A DNA stretch of 40,086 bases from Gammaproteobacteria bacterium (GCA_027366635.1 DAHXNE010000083.1:1-40086); one strand, 5' to 3'. Counted from the first letter of the stretch, positions 26,317-35,571 are shown. Made by a program: numbers and translations. The notes: generated by a model from the letters alone, not told the origin.

Positions 26317-27063
26317 CTAGCTCGTCCGCGTGCCCGGACTCGACCGGCTCGCCACGATCAGCAGCACGATGACCAGACCGATGAGGATCAGGTTGTAGAC
26401 GACATGGACTCTGGTGGAATCGAGCATGCTCTGGTAGCGGGAGCGGCTCGTACGCCAGCGGCTCAGATACACTTGGCTGAACCCGAAGCCCCCGACGCCG
26501 AGTCCGATGGCCGCGCCGATCGGAATGCCCATGACGAGATGGGCCAGACCGAACAGCAGTGAGCGCCAGAGACGGTTGCCCAGGTGCCGCCGCTCGTCTC
26601 CCCGCCTGAACATGCGCTCCTCGCGCAATGCAAAACCGCACAGGCACAGCAGTAGCGCAACCACGATCAGCGCCGGGAGCACGACGCGCGACAGGAGCGA
26701 AGCCGCTCCGGTGGCTTGGCCGAGGATTACGCTGCCGTTCCCCCCAAGGGAGTCCCACCATCCCCACCGGAGGAAGGTGTGCGGAATCAGCAGCGCAATG
26801 ACGGCGCTCAGCGCCGCGGTCAAGACGAGCAGCGCCAGCAGGAAGTGTCGTGGCCGGATGCCTCGAAGCAAGACGAGTTGCCGGGGATCGCGCAGCGAGT
26901 GTCCCACCAACGACCAGACGTAGACGAGAACGACGCACTGTACGGTGTACGTCGCGACTTCGTGCCCCAGCGCGGCGTCGACGGCTCCGAAAAGAACAAA
27001 CGCCCCAGCCGTGATCGTCAGAACCCGCAGTATGAAATTGAGCGAAGAGATTCTGCTACGCAT
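26317..27063 (-). CDS. CPBP-family intramembrane metalloprotease
   Basis: A 248-aa protein with about six to seven hydrophobic segments. It carries the CPBP (Abi/CaaX protease-like) motifs in order: EExxxR as E148-E149-x3-R153 (REERMFRRG), FxxxH as F171-H175 (FGLAH), and HxxxN as H220-N224 (HVVYN). These are the catalytic and metal-binding residues of the glutamic intramembrane endopeptidases. The ATG at 27063 is preferred to an upstream TTG. It is divergent from the Rieske oxygenase gene. Bacterial members act in peptide maturation, immunity to bacteriocins or protein anchoring; the substrate here is unknown. Confidence 0.82.
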   Translation of the reverse strand: MRSRISSLNFILRVLTITAGAFVLFGAVDAALGHEVATYTVQCVVLVYVWSLVGHSLRDPRQLVLLRGIRPRHFLLALLVLTAALSAVIALLIPHTFLRWGWWDSLGGNGSVILGQATGAASLLSRVVLPALIVVALLLCLCGFALREERMFRRGDERRHLGNRLWRSLLFGLAHLVMGIPIGAAIGLGVGGFGFSQVYLSRWRTSRSRYQSMLDSTRVHVVYNLILIGLVIVLLIVASRSSPGTRTS

Positions 27064-27239
27064 AGGACAATGGCGCCCCAATCGGCCGGGGCGGACTCAT
27101 TCGGGCCCGAAGCGCCGGATTTCGTTGCATTTCCAGGCTATGCGCCCTGCCCGGACGCCGGTTCGCACGGCGTTTGTCGCCGCAACCCGGCCAAGAGCGT
27201 AAACTGCTTTTGTTCTTCTAACAAGGTAAGGGGTGGCAG

Positions 27240-28325
27240 ATGCCGAACGATCAGGCGACAGTGTCCTCCACTGGCCGGGTGGGCAGCGGGGATCTCCGGC
27301 GCTCGGCCGCGAATCCGGATTACTGGTATCCGCTTGCCTGGTCCGATGAGGTGCGGCCTGGGCGGATCATCGGGCGGCATTTTGCTGGCGAGCCGATCGC
27401 GGTGTATCGCGGCGCGAGCGGCCAAGTCTTCGCGCTCGAGGATCGCTGTGCGCACCGGCAGGTTCCTCTGCACTTGGGCGTCGTGCGCGGCGATGAGCTG
27501 AAGTGTCACTATCACGGGTGGGCGTACGACTGCGCCGGGAAATGCGTGGACGTGCCGTACCTCGGCAAGGAGCGCAGGCCGAACGGGGTGCGCAGCTACC
27601 CGGTCCGGGAGATGGACGGCTTGATTCTGGTGTTTCCCGGCAATCCGGCGCTGGCGCAGGAGCGGTTGCCCGCCGCGCTCGGTGCGGCGGGACGTCGAGG
27701 ATACAAGACGCGTCGGCTCAATCGCGAGGTGAACTGCCACTACACGTTCATGCACGAGAACCTGTTCGACATGAACCATCAGTTCCTGCACCGCAAGCAG
27801 ATGGGCTCGATCCGCGCCAGCTGCCTCGGGCGACAGCACGGGCAGGATTGGGCGCAAGTCGAATACAGCTTCAGCCGTACCGAGGGCAAGCCGAGCGTGG
27901 GCGAGCAGGTGATTGTGAACATGATGCGCCAGCGCAACGAGCAGCGACAGGACTTTCGTGACCACATGCGCATCCGTACCGATTACCCCTCCCAGAGCCT
28001 GAAGGTCTGGGTTGGGCGCGAGATTCGCGAGACACAGGACCCGGTGCTGGACGTATGGCTGTGCTACACGCCGATCGATGCCGAGCACCGCAGGAACCGC
28101 ACCTTCGGCTTTCTGTCCGTGAAGAAGCCGCCGGTGCCGGGCTTGATTCAACTGGTCTGGCCGTTCGTCACCTGGTTCACCGAGCGGATCTTTCGGGAGG
28201 ACAAGGAAATCGTGGAATACGAGCAGCGCGCGCACGATGCGCAGGGGGCTGATTGGAACAACGAGGTGTTTCCTCCGTTACGGGACTTGCGGGAAGTTCT
28301 CGCCCGCTGCGGCGTGCCGATGTAG
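27240..28325 (+). CDS. Rieske non-heme iron oxygenase, alpha-subunit type
   Basis: A 361-aa oxygenase. The Rieske [2Fe-2S] motif is C70-x-H72 and C89-x2-H92 (DRCAHRQVPLHLG, LKCHYHGWAYD). The mononuclear iron site follows in the ENLFDMNHQFLHR region (Asp177, His180, His184). AGGGG about 6 nt before the ATG supports the start. It would need a reductase and electron carrier, none of which is adjacent. Related enzymes demethylate or hydroxylate aromatic, sterol or terpenoid rings; the substrate cannot be told. Confidence 0.9.
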   Translation: MPNDQATVSSTGRVGSGDLRRSAANPDYWYPLAWSDEVRPGRIIGRHFAGEPIAVYRGASGQVFALEDRCAHRQVPLHLGVVRGDELKCHYHGWAYDCAGKCVDVPYLGKERRPNGVRSYPVREMDGLILVFPGNPALAQERLPAALGAAGRRGYKTRRLNREVNCHYTFMHENLFDMNHQFLHRKQMGSIRASCLGRQHGQDWAQVEYSFSRTEGKPSVGEQVIVNMMRQRNEQRQDFRDHMRIRTDYPSQSLKVWVGREIRETQDPVLDVWLCYTPIDAEHRRNRTFGFLSVKKPPVPGLIQLVWPFVTWFTERIFREDKEIVEYEQRAHDAQGADWNNEVFPPLRDLREVLARCGVPM

Positions 28326-28583
28326 AGGCACAGGGGCATGGGTTGCCCCGAGCCGTCGCTTGCCGCATCGAGGCTGGTCGTGGCGGCACGGTACGATGTC
28401 GCCACCTGTGACTTACGTTCCGCAGTGGTGCTGGGGGCTGCTCGGGTGTCCGGTAGCGGACATATCCGTGAGCGTGACACGTGAGCCGCGGACCAGGAGA
28501 GGCGCGGCGTACGACCGGGCGCTGGCGAAACCGTCGCGAGGGTGATACGGTCCGCATTGCGATCTATCGACGAGGAGCGTCTC

Positions 28584-28997
28584 ATGCGTGCATCCCTCAA
28601 GCGGATTGCGGTGGTCGTGCTGCTGGTGGCCGGCGTCGGACTTGCCAGTGCGCATACGTCGCACGTCGAGCTCAGCGGCGCCCAGGAAGTTCCGCCTGTT
28701 ACCACCAGGGGCAGCGGCCACGCGGTCATCACGATCACTGCGCAACGGCACGTCAGCGGACAGGTGATCGTCCGCCGCATCAAGCCGTTCATGGTGCATA
28801 TACATGAGGGTGCGCCGGGCAAGAATGGGCCGATCCTCATCTGGCTGAAGCACGGACGGAACAACACTTGGTTTGTGCCGGCCGGCGCCGAGCTTACGCC
28901 AGCGCAATACCACGCCTATCTGGCCGGGGACTTGTATATCAACGCGCATACGCACAAGCATCCGGCAGGCGCGATTCGCGGACAGATCAAGCCTTGA
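28584..28997 (+). CDS. secreted CHRD-domain protein
   Basis: A 137-aa protein with a clear signal peptide (MRASLKRIAVVVLLVAGVGLASA). The mature part is a CHRD domain: HVELSGAQEVPPVTTRGSG, VHIHEGAPGKNGPILIWL, and the C-terminal YINAHTHKHPAGAIRGQIKP. CHRD domains were first described in chordin, and the bacterial versions are extracytoplasmic proteins of unknown function. A GAGGAG at 7-nt spacing precedes the ATG. It is His-rich near the C terminus, which may bind metal. Confidence 0.9.
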   Translation: MRASLKRIAVVVLLVAGVGLASAHTSHVELSGAQEVPPVTTRGSGHAVITITAQRHVSGQVIVRRIKPFMVHIHEGAPGKNGPILIWLKHGRNNTWFVPAGAELTPAQYHAYLAGDLYINAHTHKHPAGAIRGQIKP

Positions 28998-29001
28998 AGC
29001 G

Positions 29002-29022
29002 CCGGGGCGTAAGCGACCCCGG
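29002..29022 (+). terminator. hairpin after the CHRD gene
   Basis: CCGGGG and CCCCGG form a 6-bp stem around a CG-TAAG-CG core, 5 nt after the stop codon. It is followed by only a short T-containing tract (TTTAAA), so it is a likely but not strong terminator. Confidence 0.5.
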
Positions 29023-29389
29023 AGGTTTAAATCACCGCGCAGCCGGCTGACCGCCAGGGCGTGCGATTCTGCCCGGGGCTTTGCAGCGCAGCGCAAAGCT
29101 GCATAGAGGTCGGTCCGGTGAAATCCTCTTCCGCCGAGAGGGCGGGACTGTGAAAGTGTGCGGAGCGGACCCGCGACGCCGCGCGGCCCAGCCGAGCGCG
29201 GCAAATCCGATCACCAGGAAGCGCGAACCGGATGGAAAGTCCTGCCGGATCGGGGCCGTGCGCGTGCGGTCACGAACAGCCCAGTGCCAAGTCCGGGCTA
29301 ACGCGTTCAGGTACAGGCAGTTCTCGTGCCCGCGGACCTCCGCGCGGCAGTTCCGGGTCCGCTCGCCGGCACTCCGTACGGTCGGCCCT
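29023..29389. other. spacer between the CHRD and RlpA-like genes
   Basis: About 370 nt between convergent genes. No convincing gene, RNA or repeat is seen; the open frames lack family motifs and ribosome-binding sites. Confidence 0.5.
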
Positions 29390-30046
29390 TCACAGATGCC
29401 GCAGGATGTCGTACCCCACTTCGAGCGTGTCCCACACGACACCCACCGCCAGGTGAAATCCGGTGGAAGTGATGTCGATGACGCCGCGCAACGCGAAGTG
29501 GCCCGCCTCGGCGAGCAGTCGGTGGGGGTGCTGCCGCACATATTCGACGGCAACTTGCTCGTCGGCCTGCGCCGCCTCGCGTTGCGCCGCGCTCAGCTGG
29601 CCCGGCGGTATCGCCGCGATACTCACTGGCGCCGTCCCGTCCAGGAAATAGCCCAGCCGGCGTGCAACGGCTGGAGTCGCGTCGATGATGCGGCCGCCGT
29701 AGAAAGGACCGCGGTCATCGACCATCGCCACGGCCTCGCGACCATTGCGTAGATTGCGGATCCTGACCCAGGTGCCGAACGGCAGGACCTTGTTGGCAAT
29801 CCGCATCGCGTTGGGATCGAACGGCACACCGCTCGCGGTCGGCCGGCCGGCATCGCCGGTGCCGTACCAGGAGGCCACGCCTGTGGCCGTGTAGCCGACG
29901 GCGCTGGGGAGTACGTGGTAACAGCCATGATCGGCGACGCAGTAACCGCTGAAAGGTCGTTGCGGTGGGGCGGACGCGCAGCCGGACAGGGCGCAGATCA
30001 ATGCGGCGAATGCAAACCGGCTGATTGGGGCGAGCGGGCGCTTCAT
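29390..30046 (-). CDS. RlpA-like lipoprotein with a double-psi beta-barrel domain
   Basis: A 218-aa lipoprotein. The signal sequence ends in the lipobox LSGC, so Cys23 is lipidated. From about residue 55 a double-psi beta-barrel of the RlpA/septal lytic transglycosylase type follows: GVASWYGTGDAGRPTASG, NKVLPFGTWVRIRNLRNGR, VDDRGPFYGGRIID. RlpA-type proteins cleave naked glycan strands or bind the septal wall. No SPOR domain is present; instead there is a roughly 75-residue C-terminal stretch of unknown role. The ATG overlaps the HTH gene's stop as ATGA, so the two are co-translated. Confidence 0.88.
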   Translation of the reverse strand: MKRPLAPISRFAFAALICALSGCASAPPQRPFSGYCVADHGCYHVLPSAVGYTATGVASWYGTGDAGRPTASGVPFDPNAMRIANKVLPFGTWVRIRNLRNGREAVAMVDDRGPFYGGRIIDATPAVARRLGYFLDGTAPVSIAAIPPGQLSAAQREAAQADEQVAVEYVRQHPHRLLAEAGHFALRGVIDITSTGFHLAVGVVWDTLEVGYDILRHL

Positions 30047-30339
30047 TCGATCCAGGGGCGCATGATGCGCCGCACCGGCGCCGTGACGGTTGCCTGCGTG
30101 CTCGCATCGAGCAATCCGCGGCGCTTCAGGTGGCGAATCGCGCTTTGCACGCTCGATTTCGACAGCCCGGTACGGGTGGCGATGGTCTGCAGACTGGCCG
30201 TGATCAGCTCGTGCCGGCCGTGCCGGCTTTGGTGCAGCAGATAGAGATACACGAGGAACGCCGACGGCTTGTGATCATGCCCTACCAGATCTGGCATCAG
30301 CACATCCACGACGTAGGAGTCGAGCGCCAGCGTATTCAT
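30043..30339 (-). CDS. small helix-turn-helix DNA-binding protein
   Basis: About 98 aa from the ATG at 30339. Residues 49-75 (SLQTIATRTGLSKSSVQSAIRHLKRRGLL) form a winged-helix or MarR/GntR-like HTH, preceded by a helix KPSAFLVYLYLLHQ; no ligand domain follows. An upstream in-frame ATG (30411) would add 24 residues, but it crosses an AT-rich promoter-like stretch. It is translationally coupled to the RlpA-like lipoprotein, so it may regulate it or its own operon. Confidence 0.75.
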   Translation of the reverse strand: MNTLALDSYVVDVLMPDLVGHDHKPSAFLVYLYLLHQSRHGRHELITASLQTIATRTGLSKSSVQSAIRHLKRRGLLDASTQATVTAPVRRIMRPWIE

Positions 30340-30376
30340 GGTAAGAAATACTATAGCATTCGATGGTACATAGCGA
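30340..30376 (-). promoter_or_regulatory. AT-rich promoter-like region upstream of the HTH-rlpA pair
   Basis: In this GC-rich window these bases stand out as AT-rich. On the minus strand a TATAGT hexamer lies about 12-17 nt before the ATG at 30339, and a partial dyad CTATG ... TATAG surrounds it. If TATAGT is the -10 box the transcript would have almost no leader. The dyad could be an operator. The reading is tentative. Confidence 0.35.
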
Positions 30377-30411
30377 TGTGCTGTTTGTGATGTCCCGTTG
30401 ACCCGTGCCAT

Positions 30412-30713
30412 CGGGACGCGGGTGCGCCGCGGAGCGGCTGCTAGGGTGAACGCTTCACGTCAGCGGGTGGCGCGGTTTTGCGCGGCGGGTAACGATCGCG
30501 AGGCTACGGCTGGCACGCTCGCTCCTGAAGTGGCGATGGCCACGCCCAGCGGCTGAAGATCGGCTTTCGAGGACGTCGCCCGCGGCTCGTCGGCGGCTTC
30601 GACGGTAGGGATGCACGAGCGGCTCCCGTGCGCCGGAGTGGCATCAGATCGCTGTCTGCGCGTGGGCCCGCCGGGGGCGGGCGGAGCGTATTGCTCCGCG
30701 TCCCGCTCCAGGA
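30412..30713. other. spacer between the BNR-repeat gene end and the HTH gene
   Basis: About 300 nt with no recognisable gene or RNA. Several GC-rich inverted segments occur but no clear terminator. Confidence 0.45.
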
Positions 30714-33700
30714 CTATGACCCGGACGCCGGCGGCAGCGTCGGTTCGCTGTGCAGCGTCACGGGACGGCCGGTCGGCAACGTTGCGACCCCGGCGGCGTA
30801 GGCCGCACGATTCCACGCCTTCACGTCGCTTAGCAAGGTTCCGTCGTACTGTGCGAGCAGCCCCTTGATCTGGTGCCGGTCGGCGCGGATCAGCGCCAGC
30901 CACTGGGCGCGGGGTTTCTCCCCCCAAAGGCCCGCGCACATCTCATAGAGTGTCTCGACCCGCCGGTGCAGGCGTGAGAAATGACGGAGGAAGTCCTCGG
31001 AGGCGTTGTGCTGCGTATGCGGATTCCATAGCACGCTCTCGTAGGTGCCCAGCGTCTTTTGCAGCTTCTTGCCCTGGGTGATCAGCACAGCATGTTGCTG
31101 TCCCCACGGGACATCGCTGCGGCCGCGAGCGAGCACTGCGGTGAGCCTGGCGCGCATCGCCGCGACGTGATTGAGCAGGCTGTTCACCGTCGATAGCTCG
31201 GCGCGTGTCGCCAGGGCTGCCCGAGTGTCGGCGCGCTCGGTGGCGGGGCTGACTGTGTAGCGGGGATCGGACTGTACGGTAAGAGTTACCTTCTGGGTGT
31301 ACGCCGCGGCATGCAGTGTCGCGGTGTAGCGGCCCGGCACGACGGGCGGACCCCCGCCGCCCGAGCCATGGAGTGGCTTTCCGAGCGGGGGATTCAGCGG
31401 CGTGGGGGGGCGGTAGTCCAGATTCCACACGACCGTGTCGATACCCGCCCGGCCGCGACCGTACAAGGTCTTGATCAGCGTTCCGGCGGAGTCGCGGATC
31501 GTGATGCGTATCGGGCCGTGGTGCGCCGCCTTCTGCGCGGCGGTCGGTTTGAGCGTCTTCGAAAGGTGGTAGCTGATCACCGTGCCGGTGGGGGCGTTCG
31601 GCGCGCGATAGGCGCTCGGGCCCACGCCGTTGGTATGCACGCGGTACAGCTCCACTCCCGGGGAAGCGGTGAACACATGGAACGGTGCGCGCGCCACGAC
31701 GGTGCTGTACTGCTCGATCGGCCGTAGATTGTCGAGCACCCAGATGCCGCGACCGTGCGTGGCCAGCAGCAGGCCGCGGTGGTCCGGCGCGAAAGCCAGA
31801 TCCATCACGGACACACCGCGCGGCAAGTTGGCGCGCAGCGGCTGCCACTGTCCGCCATCATCGAATGAGACGTACAGGCCGGCCGATATCGTGCCGGCGA
31901 ACAGCAGGCCGGGGCGGTTGGGATCCTCCCGCGCGACTTCCACGCTGCTGTTGGGCAGTCCGCGGGTGATGCGCGTCCAATGCCTGCCGTAATCCGTGGT
32001 GCGATAGACATACGGCGCATCGTTGCCGATCTCATGGGCGTCGAACGCGGCATAGGCGGTGCCGGCCGCAAACGGCGAGGGCTCGATGTGGTACACGCGG
32101 GCCCACTGCGGCGCGCCCGGCGGGGTCACCTTCGTCCAATGCGCTCCACCGTCGCGGCTGACCCACACCCAGCCGTCATCCGTTCCGACCCAGATCACAT
32201 TGGGATTGGTGGGCGCAAGCGCGAGTGACTGGATCGTGTCGTAAGTCTCGGCGCCACTCATGTCGAGATCGATCGGCCCGCCGCTCGGCTGCTGCTTGGC
32301 TTTGACGTTCCGCGTCAGGTCCGGACTGATCACCGCCCAATGCTTGCCGCCGTCGGTGCTGTGGAAGACCACGTCGGCGGCGGTGTAGACGTCTTTGGGG
32401 TTGGTCGGCGAGACGGCCATCGGGGTCGTCCAGTCGAAGCGGTACTTCTGCGCGTAGGGCGGCTTGCCCGAGAGCAGCAGGCCGGCCAGCTCGTCGCGCA
32501 CGTCGGGGTTGATCCCCCGTCTTCGTTCCGTGGCGCGGTTGTACACCGTGGCATAGCCGTCATCGGTGGTCGAGTAGATGATCGACGAATCGCTCGGAGC
32601 CGGTACGGCGTATTGCCCGTCACCGCCGGAGAATTCGAACCAGTCCTGCGCGCCGGTCACCCCCCCGCGCCGGTAGTCGCTGCTCGCGCCGCACCAGGCG
32701 TCGTTGTCCTGCAGGCCGCCGCACACGAGGTACGGCCAGGGATGATCGCTCGGACTCGTGGCCACCTGGTAGAACTGCTCGATCGGCAGGTTGTCGAGAT
32801 AGCGCCAGTGCTTGCCGCCATCGAGGGAGAGATAGACTCCGCCGTCGTTGCCCTGGATGATGCGGTTGGGATCATGCGGGTCGATCCAGATGGCGTGGTG
32901 GTCGACGTGCACGTCCCGGTCGGCGTAGAACATGTGCTTGCCGCCGTCGGTGCTTTCCATCAGCTTCATCGACAGCAGGAACAGTCGCCGCGGGTCGTTG
33001 GGCATCACGGCCAGCTGCGTGAAGTAGAATGGCCGCACATCGCCGTTGTCGTTGTCGCTGACCAGGCTCCAGTGGCTGCCGAGGTCGTGCGAGACCCACA
33101 GCACGCCGCCCTTGGCCTGCAATACCGCGTACACGGTGCGCGGTTGACTCGGTGCGAAGGCGACCGCGCTGCGGCCGATGTCGCCCTTGGGAAGGCCGCG
33201 GGTCAGCTTATGCCAGTGCAGGCCACCGTCGGTGGAGCGGTACAGGCCGCCACTCTTGCCGCCGCTGGTGAGCAGCCACGCACGGCGCTGCAGCGGCCAC
33301 ATGCCGGCGATCAGCACCTTGGGGTTGCCGGGTTCGAAGGCGAGGGTGCTGCAGCCGGTGTGATCGTTCAGGTACAGCACCCGCCGCCAATGGGCGCCAT
33401 CGTCGCTGCTCATGAACACGCCGCGCTGCGGACCGCGCTTCCACAGATCGCCCTCGGCGCACACGAACACGATGTTGGTGTTGCGGGGGTCGACCGCGAT
33501 CGCGGCGATCTGTCCGGCGTGATGCAGGCCCTTGTCGACCCAGGTCGAGCCGCCATCGGGACTGAAATACACGCCATCGCCGTTGAGCACGTCGTTGCGC
33601 GGATTGGCCTCGCCGGTACCGACCCACAGCCAATTGGGATTGCCGCCGGCAAGCGCCAGCGAGCCGATGGACTGCGTCGGTTCGTGGGTGAAGATCGGCT

Positions 33701-33947
33701 TCCAGGTCATGCCGCCGTCGCGGGTCTTCCATACGCCGCCCCCGGCGGCGCCGACGTAATAAAGCGCCGGGTTGCCCGCCACGCCGAGCACGGCGGTTAC
33801 TCTGCCGCCGGCCACGGCCGGACCCAGATCGCGGAACTTCAGGTCATGAAACGGTCCGGGATGCTTCGGCATACCCGCTGAGGACGCCGGGGCGATCAGG
33901 CTGCCGGCCAGGACTGCGGCGCACGCCAGGGCGAGGATGGGGCGCAT
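30714..33947 (-). CDS. large secreted BNR/Asp-box repeat protein (sortilin/VPS10-like beta-propeller)
   Basis: A 1077-aa protein with a signal peptide (MRPILALACAAVLAGSLIAP ASS). Many Asp-box motifs of the form S-x-D-G-G-x-x-W recur: KTRDGGMTW, SPDGGSTW, SSDDGAHW, STDGGLHW, SHDLGSHW, SLDGGKHW, SRDGGAHW, TTDYGRHW, SFDDGGQW. These mark a long beta-propeller like the glycosyl-hydrolase/sortilin BNR proteins. The last 300 or so residues form a non-repeat C-terminal domain. GGAGAG 6 nt before ATG 33947 fixes the start. Such proteins are periplasmic or extracellular; the enzymatic role, if any, is unknown. Confidence 0.88.
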   Translation of the reverse strand: MRPILALACAAVLAGSLIAPASSAGMPKHPGPFHDLKFRDLGPAVAGGRVTAVLGVAGNPALYYVGAAGGGVWKTRDGGMTWKPIFTHEPTQSIGSLALAGGNPNWLWVGTGEANPRNDVLNGDGVYFSPDGGSTWVDKGLHHAGQIAAIAVDPRNTNIVFVCAEGDLWKRGPQRGVFMSSDDGAHWRRVLYLNDHTGCSTLAFEPGNPKVLIAGMWPLQRRAWLLTSGGKSGGLYRSTDGGLHWHKLTRGLPKGDIGRSAVAFAPSQPRTVYAVLQAKGGVLWVSHDLGSHWSLVSDNDNGDVRPFYFTQLAVMPNDPRRLFLLSMKLMESTDGGKHMFYADRDVHVDHHAIWIDPHDPNRIIQGNDGGVYLSLDGGKHWRYLDNLPIEQFYQVATSPSDHPWPYLVCGGLQDNDAWCGASSDYRRGGVTGAQDWFEFSGGDGQYAVPAPSDSSIIYSTTDDGYATVYNRATERRRGINPDVRDELAGLLLSGKPPYAQKYRFDWTTPMAVSPTNPKDVYTAADVVFHSTDGGKHWAVISPDLTRNVKAKQQPSGGPIDLDMSGAETYDTIQSLALAPTNPNVIWVGTDDGWVWVSRDGGAHWTKVTPPGAPQWARVYHIEPSPFAAGTAYAAFDAHEIGNDAPYVYRTTDYGRHWTRITRGLPNSSVEVAREDPNRPGLLFAGTISAGLYVSFDDGGQWQPLRANLPRGVSVMDLAFAPDHRGLLLATHGRGIWVLDNLRPIEQYSTVVARAPFHVFTASPGVELYRVHTNGVGPSAYRAPNAPTGTVISYHLSKTLKPTAAQKAAHHGPIRITIRDSAGTLIKTLYGRGRAGIDTVVWNLDYRPPTPLNPPLGKPLHGSGGGGPPVVPGRYTATLHAAAYTQKVTLTVQSDPRYTVSPATERADTRAALATRAELSTVNSLLNHVAAMRARLTAVLARGRSDVPWGQQHAVLITQGKKLQKTLGTYESVLWNPHTQHNASEDFLRHFSRLHRRVETLYEMCAGLWGEKPRAQWLALIRADRHQIKGLLAQYDGTLLSDVKAWNRAAYAAGVATLPTGRPVTLHSEPTLPPASGS

Positions 33948-34290
33948 CGCGGCTCTCCACTGCATCATTCGAAGATGGCATGCAAGGTACCGCTTTGCGG
34001 CCGCGATCGGTCGCTGATTTCGCTCGGTTTGTCGCCAAACCGCGGTCGCCCGAGCTGCGCAGACGCAGTGCTCGCGACCGCACCGGCCGTCGGCGCGTGA
34101 AGTGGCGCTACCAGCGGCTCGGGGTGAACTGAGTCGCATCTCGAAGATTCCGCTGCCGCGGTTCGGTGGCTTTCGAGCATTATGGCGCGCCTTCCGGGCA
34201 CGTTCGAGTCATCTTCCAGATCATGCGATTGATCACAGTCGCCTGCGCGCAGGCGGCTTAACCTGTATACATAACCCTGACGATCCGGCC
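33948..34290. other. divergent intergenic region upstream of the BNR and GGDEF genes
   Basis: About 340 nt. It contains a perfect 14-bp palindrome GCCTGCGCGCAGGC (34241-34254), followed by TATACA (34266-34271) that may be a -10 box for the diguanylate cyclase gene. Otherwise no gene or RNA is apparent. Confidence 0.5.
34241..34271 (+). promoter_or_regulatory. palindrome and TATACA before the diguanylate cyclase gene
   Basis: GCCTGCGCGCAGGC is a perfect palindrome about 12 nt upstream of TATACA, itself about 20 nt before ATG 34291. This is a plausible promoter with an overlapping operator. No matching regulator can be named. Confidence 0.35.
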
Positions 34291-35571
34291 ATGACCATGC
34301 GGTTGAGCCTGGGAGCGTTGCCCGATTCGATGTACGCGGCGGAGCTGCGCAAGAGCCCGTTGCCGGCCCGATTCGCTGCCCGATTGGAGCGCGAATACGT
34401 TGGCGACAGCTTGCGCGCGCAGCATCTGCTCGTGCGTTTCAGCTGCACGCTGGGTCTTCTGCTGCTGCTGCCGCGACTGGTGGAATTGGCGATCGCGGAC
34501 ACATGGCCTGCAACCCCGCTGCGCACGCTGGCGCTTGGGCTCATCGCGCTCTGCACTCTGACGCTCGTATGGCTCGCCTTCAGCCGCGCGTACCTGCGGC
34601 TGTATCTGCCTGTCGCATATTGGCTGGTCCCCGCGCGCGGCGCGCTGCTCGGCGTGGAGGTGGTGATGCTCGCCTGCAGCGGCCAGCCGCTGATGCTGAT
34701 GCTGCTGCCGCTGCTGGTGCTCGGTCCGCTGTTCTTTCTCGGGCTGCCGTTTCGCGCCGGACTGCGCAGCGCGGTGCTCGCGTTGTTGTGCGCGCTCGGC
34801 ACGGCGCTCGTATTGGACTTGCCCCGGGCGACGCTCCTCGGGGGCGGCGGCTTTCTGCTTGCCATGCTGGTGACCAGCGTTCTGGCGGCAAGCCAGAACG
34901 AGCGGCGCACGCGGCGCGAGTTCCTCGAGCGCCGGCTGCTCGGCGAACTCGCACAGCAGGATGCGCTGACCTGGACGAAGAACCGGCTCGTGTTCGACGA
35001 GACCCTGGGGCGCCTGTGGCGCCAGGCGACAAGTGCCGGTCGGCCTCTGGCGATCATGCTGCTCGACGTCGACTACTTCAAGGCCTACAACGACCGCTAC
35101 GGGCACCAGGCCGGTGATACGGCATTGCGCCGCGCGGCGCAGGCCATCGAGCGCTGTGCGCGCCGGCCGCTCGATCTGGTGGCGCGCTACGGGGGGGAGG
35201 AGTTCGGGGCGATCCTCTTCGATACCGATCGCGCTGGCGCGGCCAGCATGGCCGAAGCGATGCGCTGCGCCGTGCAGTCGCTGGCGATCGCGCACGACAA
35301 CTCGCTCTGCGGGGAGGTTCTCACGATCAGCGTTGGCGTCGCGGTGGTCCAGCCGACCGCCTGGCGCAATTGCTATGGCGCGCTGCAGCTGGCCGATGAG
35401 GCGCTCTATCAGGCTAAATCCAAGGGACGCAACCGAATGGAGATCGTGGATGACGTCGAGCATCGCCTGTTGGTGACCGGCGAGTTCTCCAAAGACGTCG
35501 TGGCGGAGCTGAGGCGTAACGCGACAGGCAACCGAGGTGCAGATTGCCTCGCCCAGCAGCCGTCGATGTAG
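34291..35571 (+). CDS. membrane diguanylate cyclase (GGDEF)
   Basis: A 426-aa protein. Residues about 50-200 hold five to six hydrophobic helices, followed by a GGDEF domain: LLDVDYFKAYNDRYGHQAGD (258-276), active-site loop GGEEF (301-305) and the inhibitory I-site R292-x-x-D295 five residues before it. It should make cyclic di-GMP with product inhibition. The conserved LTGLxNRRxFD is changed to LTWTKNRLVFDE here (226-237). The start is at ATG 34291 or 34297; the ribosome-binding site is weak. Confidence 0.9.
   Translation: MTMRLSLGALPDSMYAAELRKSPLPARFAARLEREYVGDSLRAQHLLVRFSCTLGLLLLLPRLVELAIADTWPATPLRTLALGLIALCTLTLVWLAFSRAYLRLYLPVAYWLVPARGALLGVEVVMLACSGQPLMLMLLPLLVLGPLFFLGLPFRAGLRSAVLALLCALGTALVLDLPRATLLGGGGFLLAMLVTSVLAASQNERRTRREFLERRLLGELAQQDALTWTKNRLVFDETLGRLWRQATSAGRPLAIMLLDVDYFKAYNDRYGHQAGDTALRRAAQAIERCARRPLDLVARYGGEEFGAILFDTDRAGAASMAEAMRCAVQSLAIAHDNSLCGEVLTISVGVAVVQPTAWRNCYGALQLADEALYQAKSKGRNRMEIVDDVEHRLLVTGEFSKDVVAELRRNATGNRGADCLAQQPSM

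Noticed and set aside
32340-33881. A 513-codon plus-strand open frame
   Set aside because: It lies wholly opposite the BNR-repeat gene, whose motifs and signal peptide are clear; a GC-rich shadow.
34222-34240. A CRP/FNR-like site upstream of the diguanylate cyclase
   Set aside because: Only a TGCGA-N4-TCACA arrangement with a wrong spacer is present; it does not match either consensus well.
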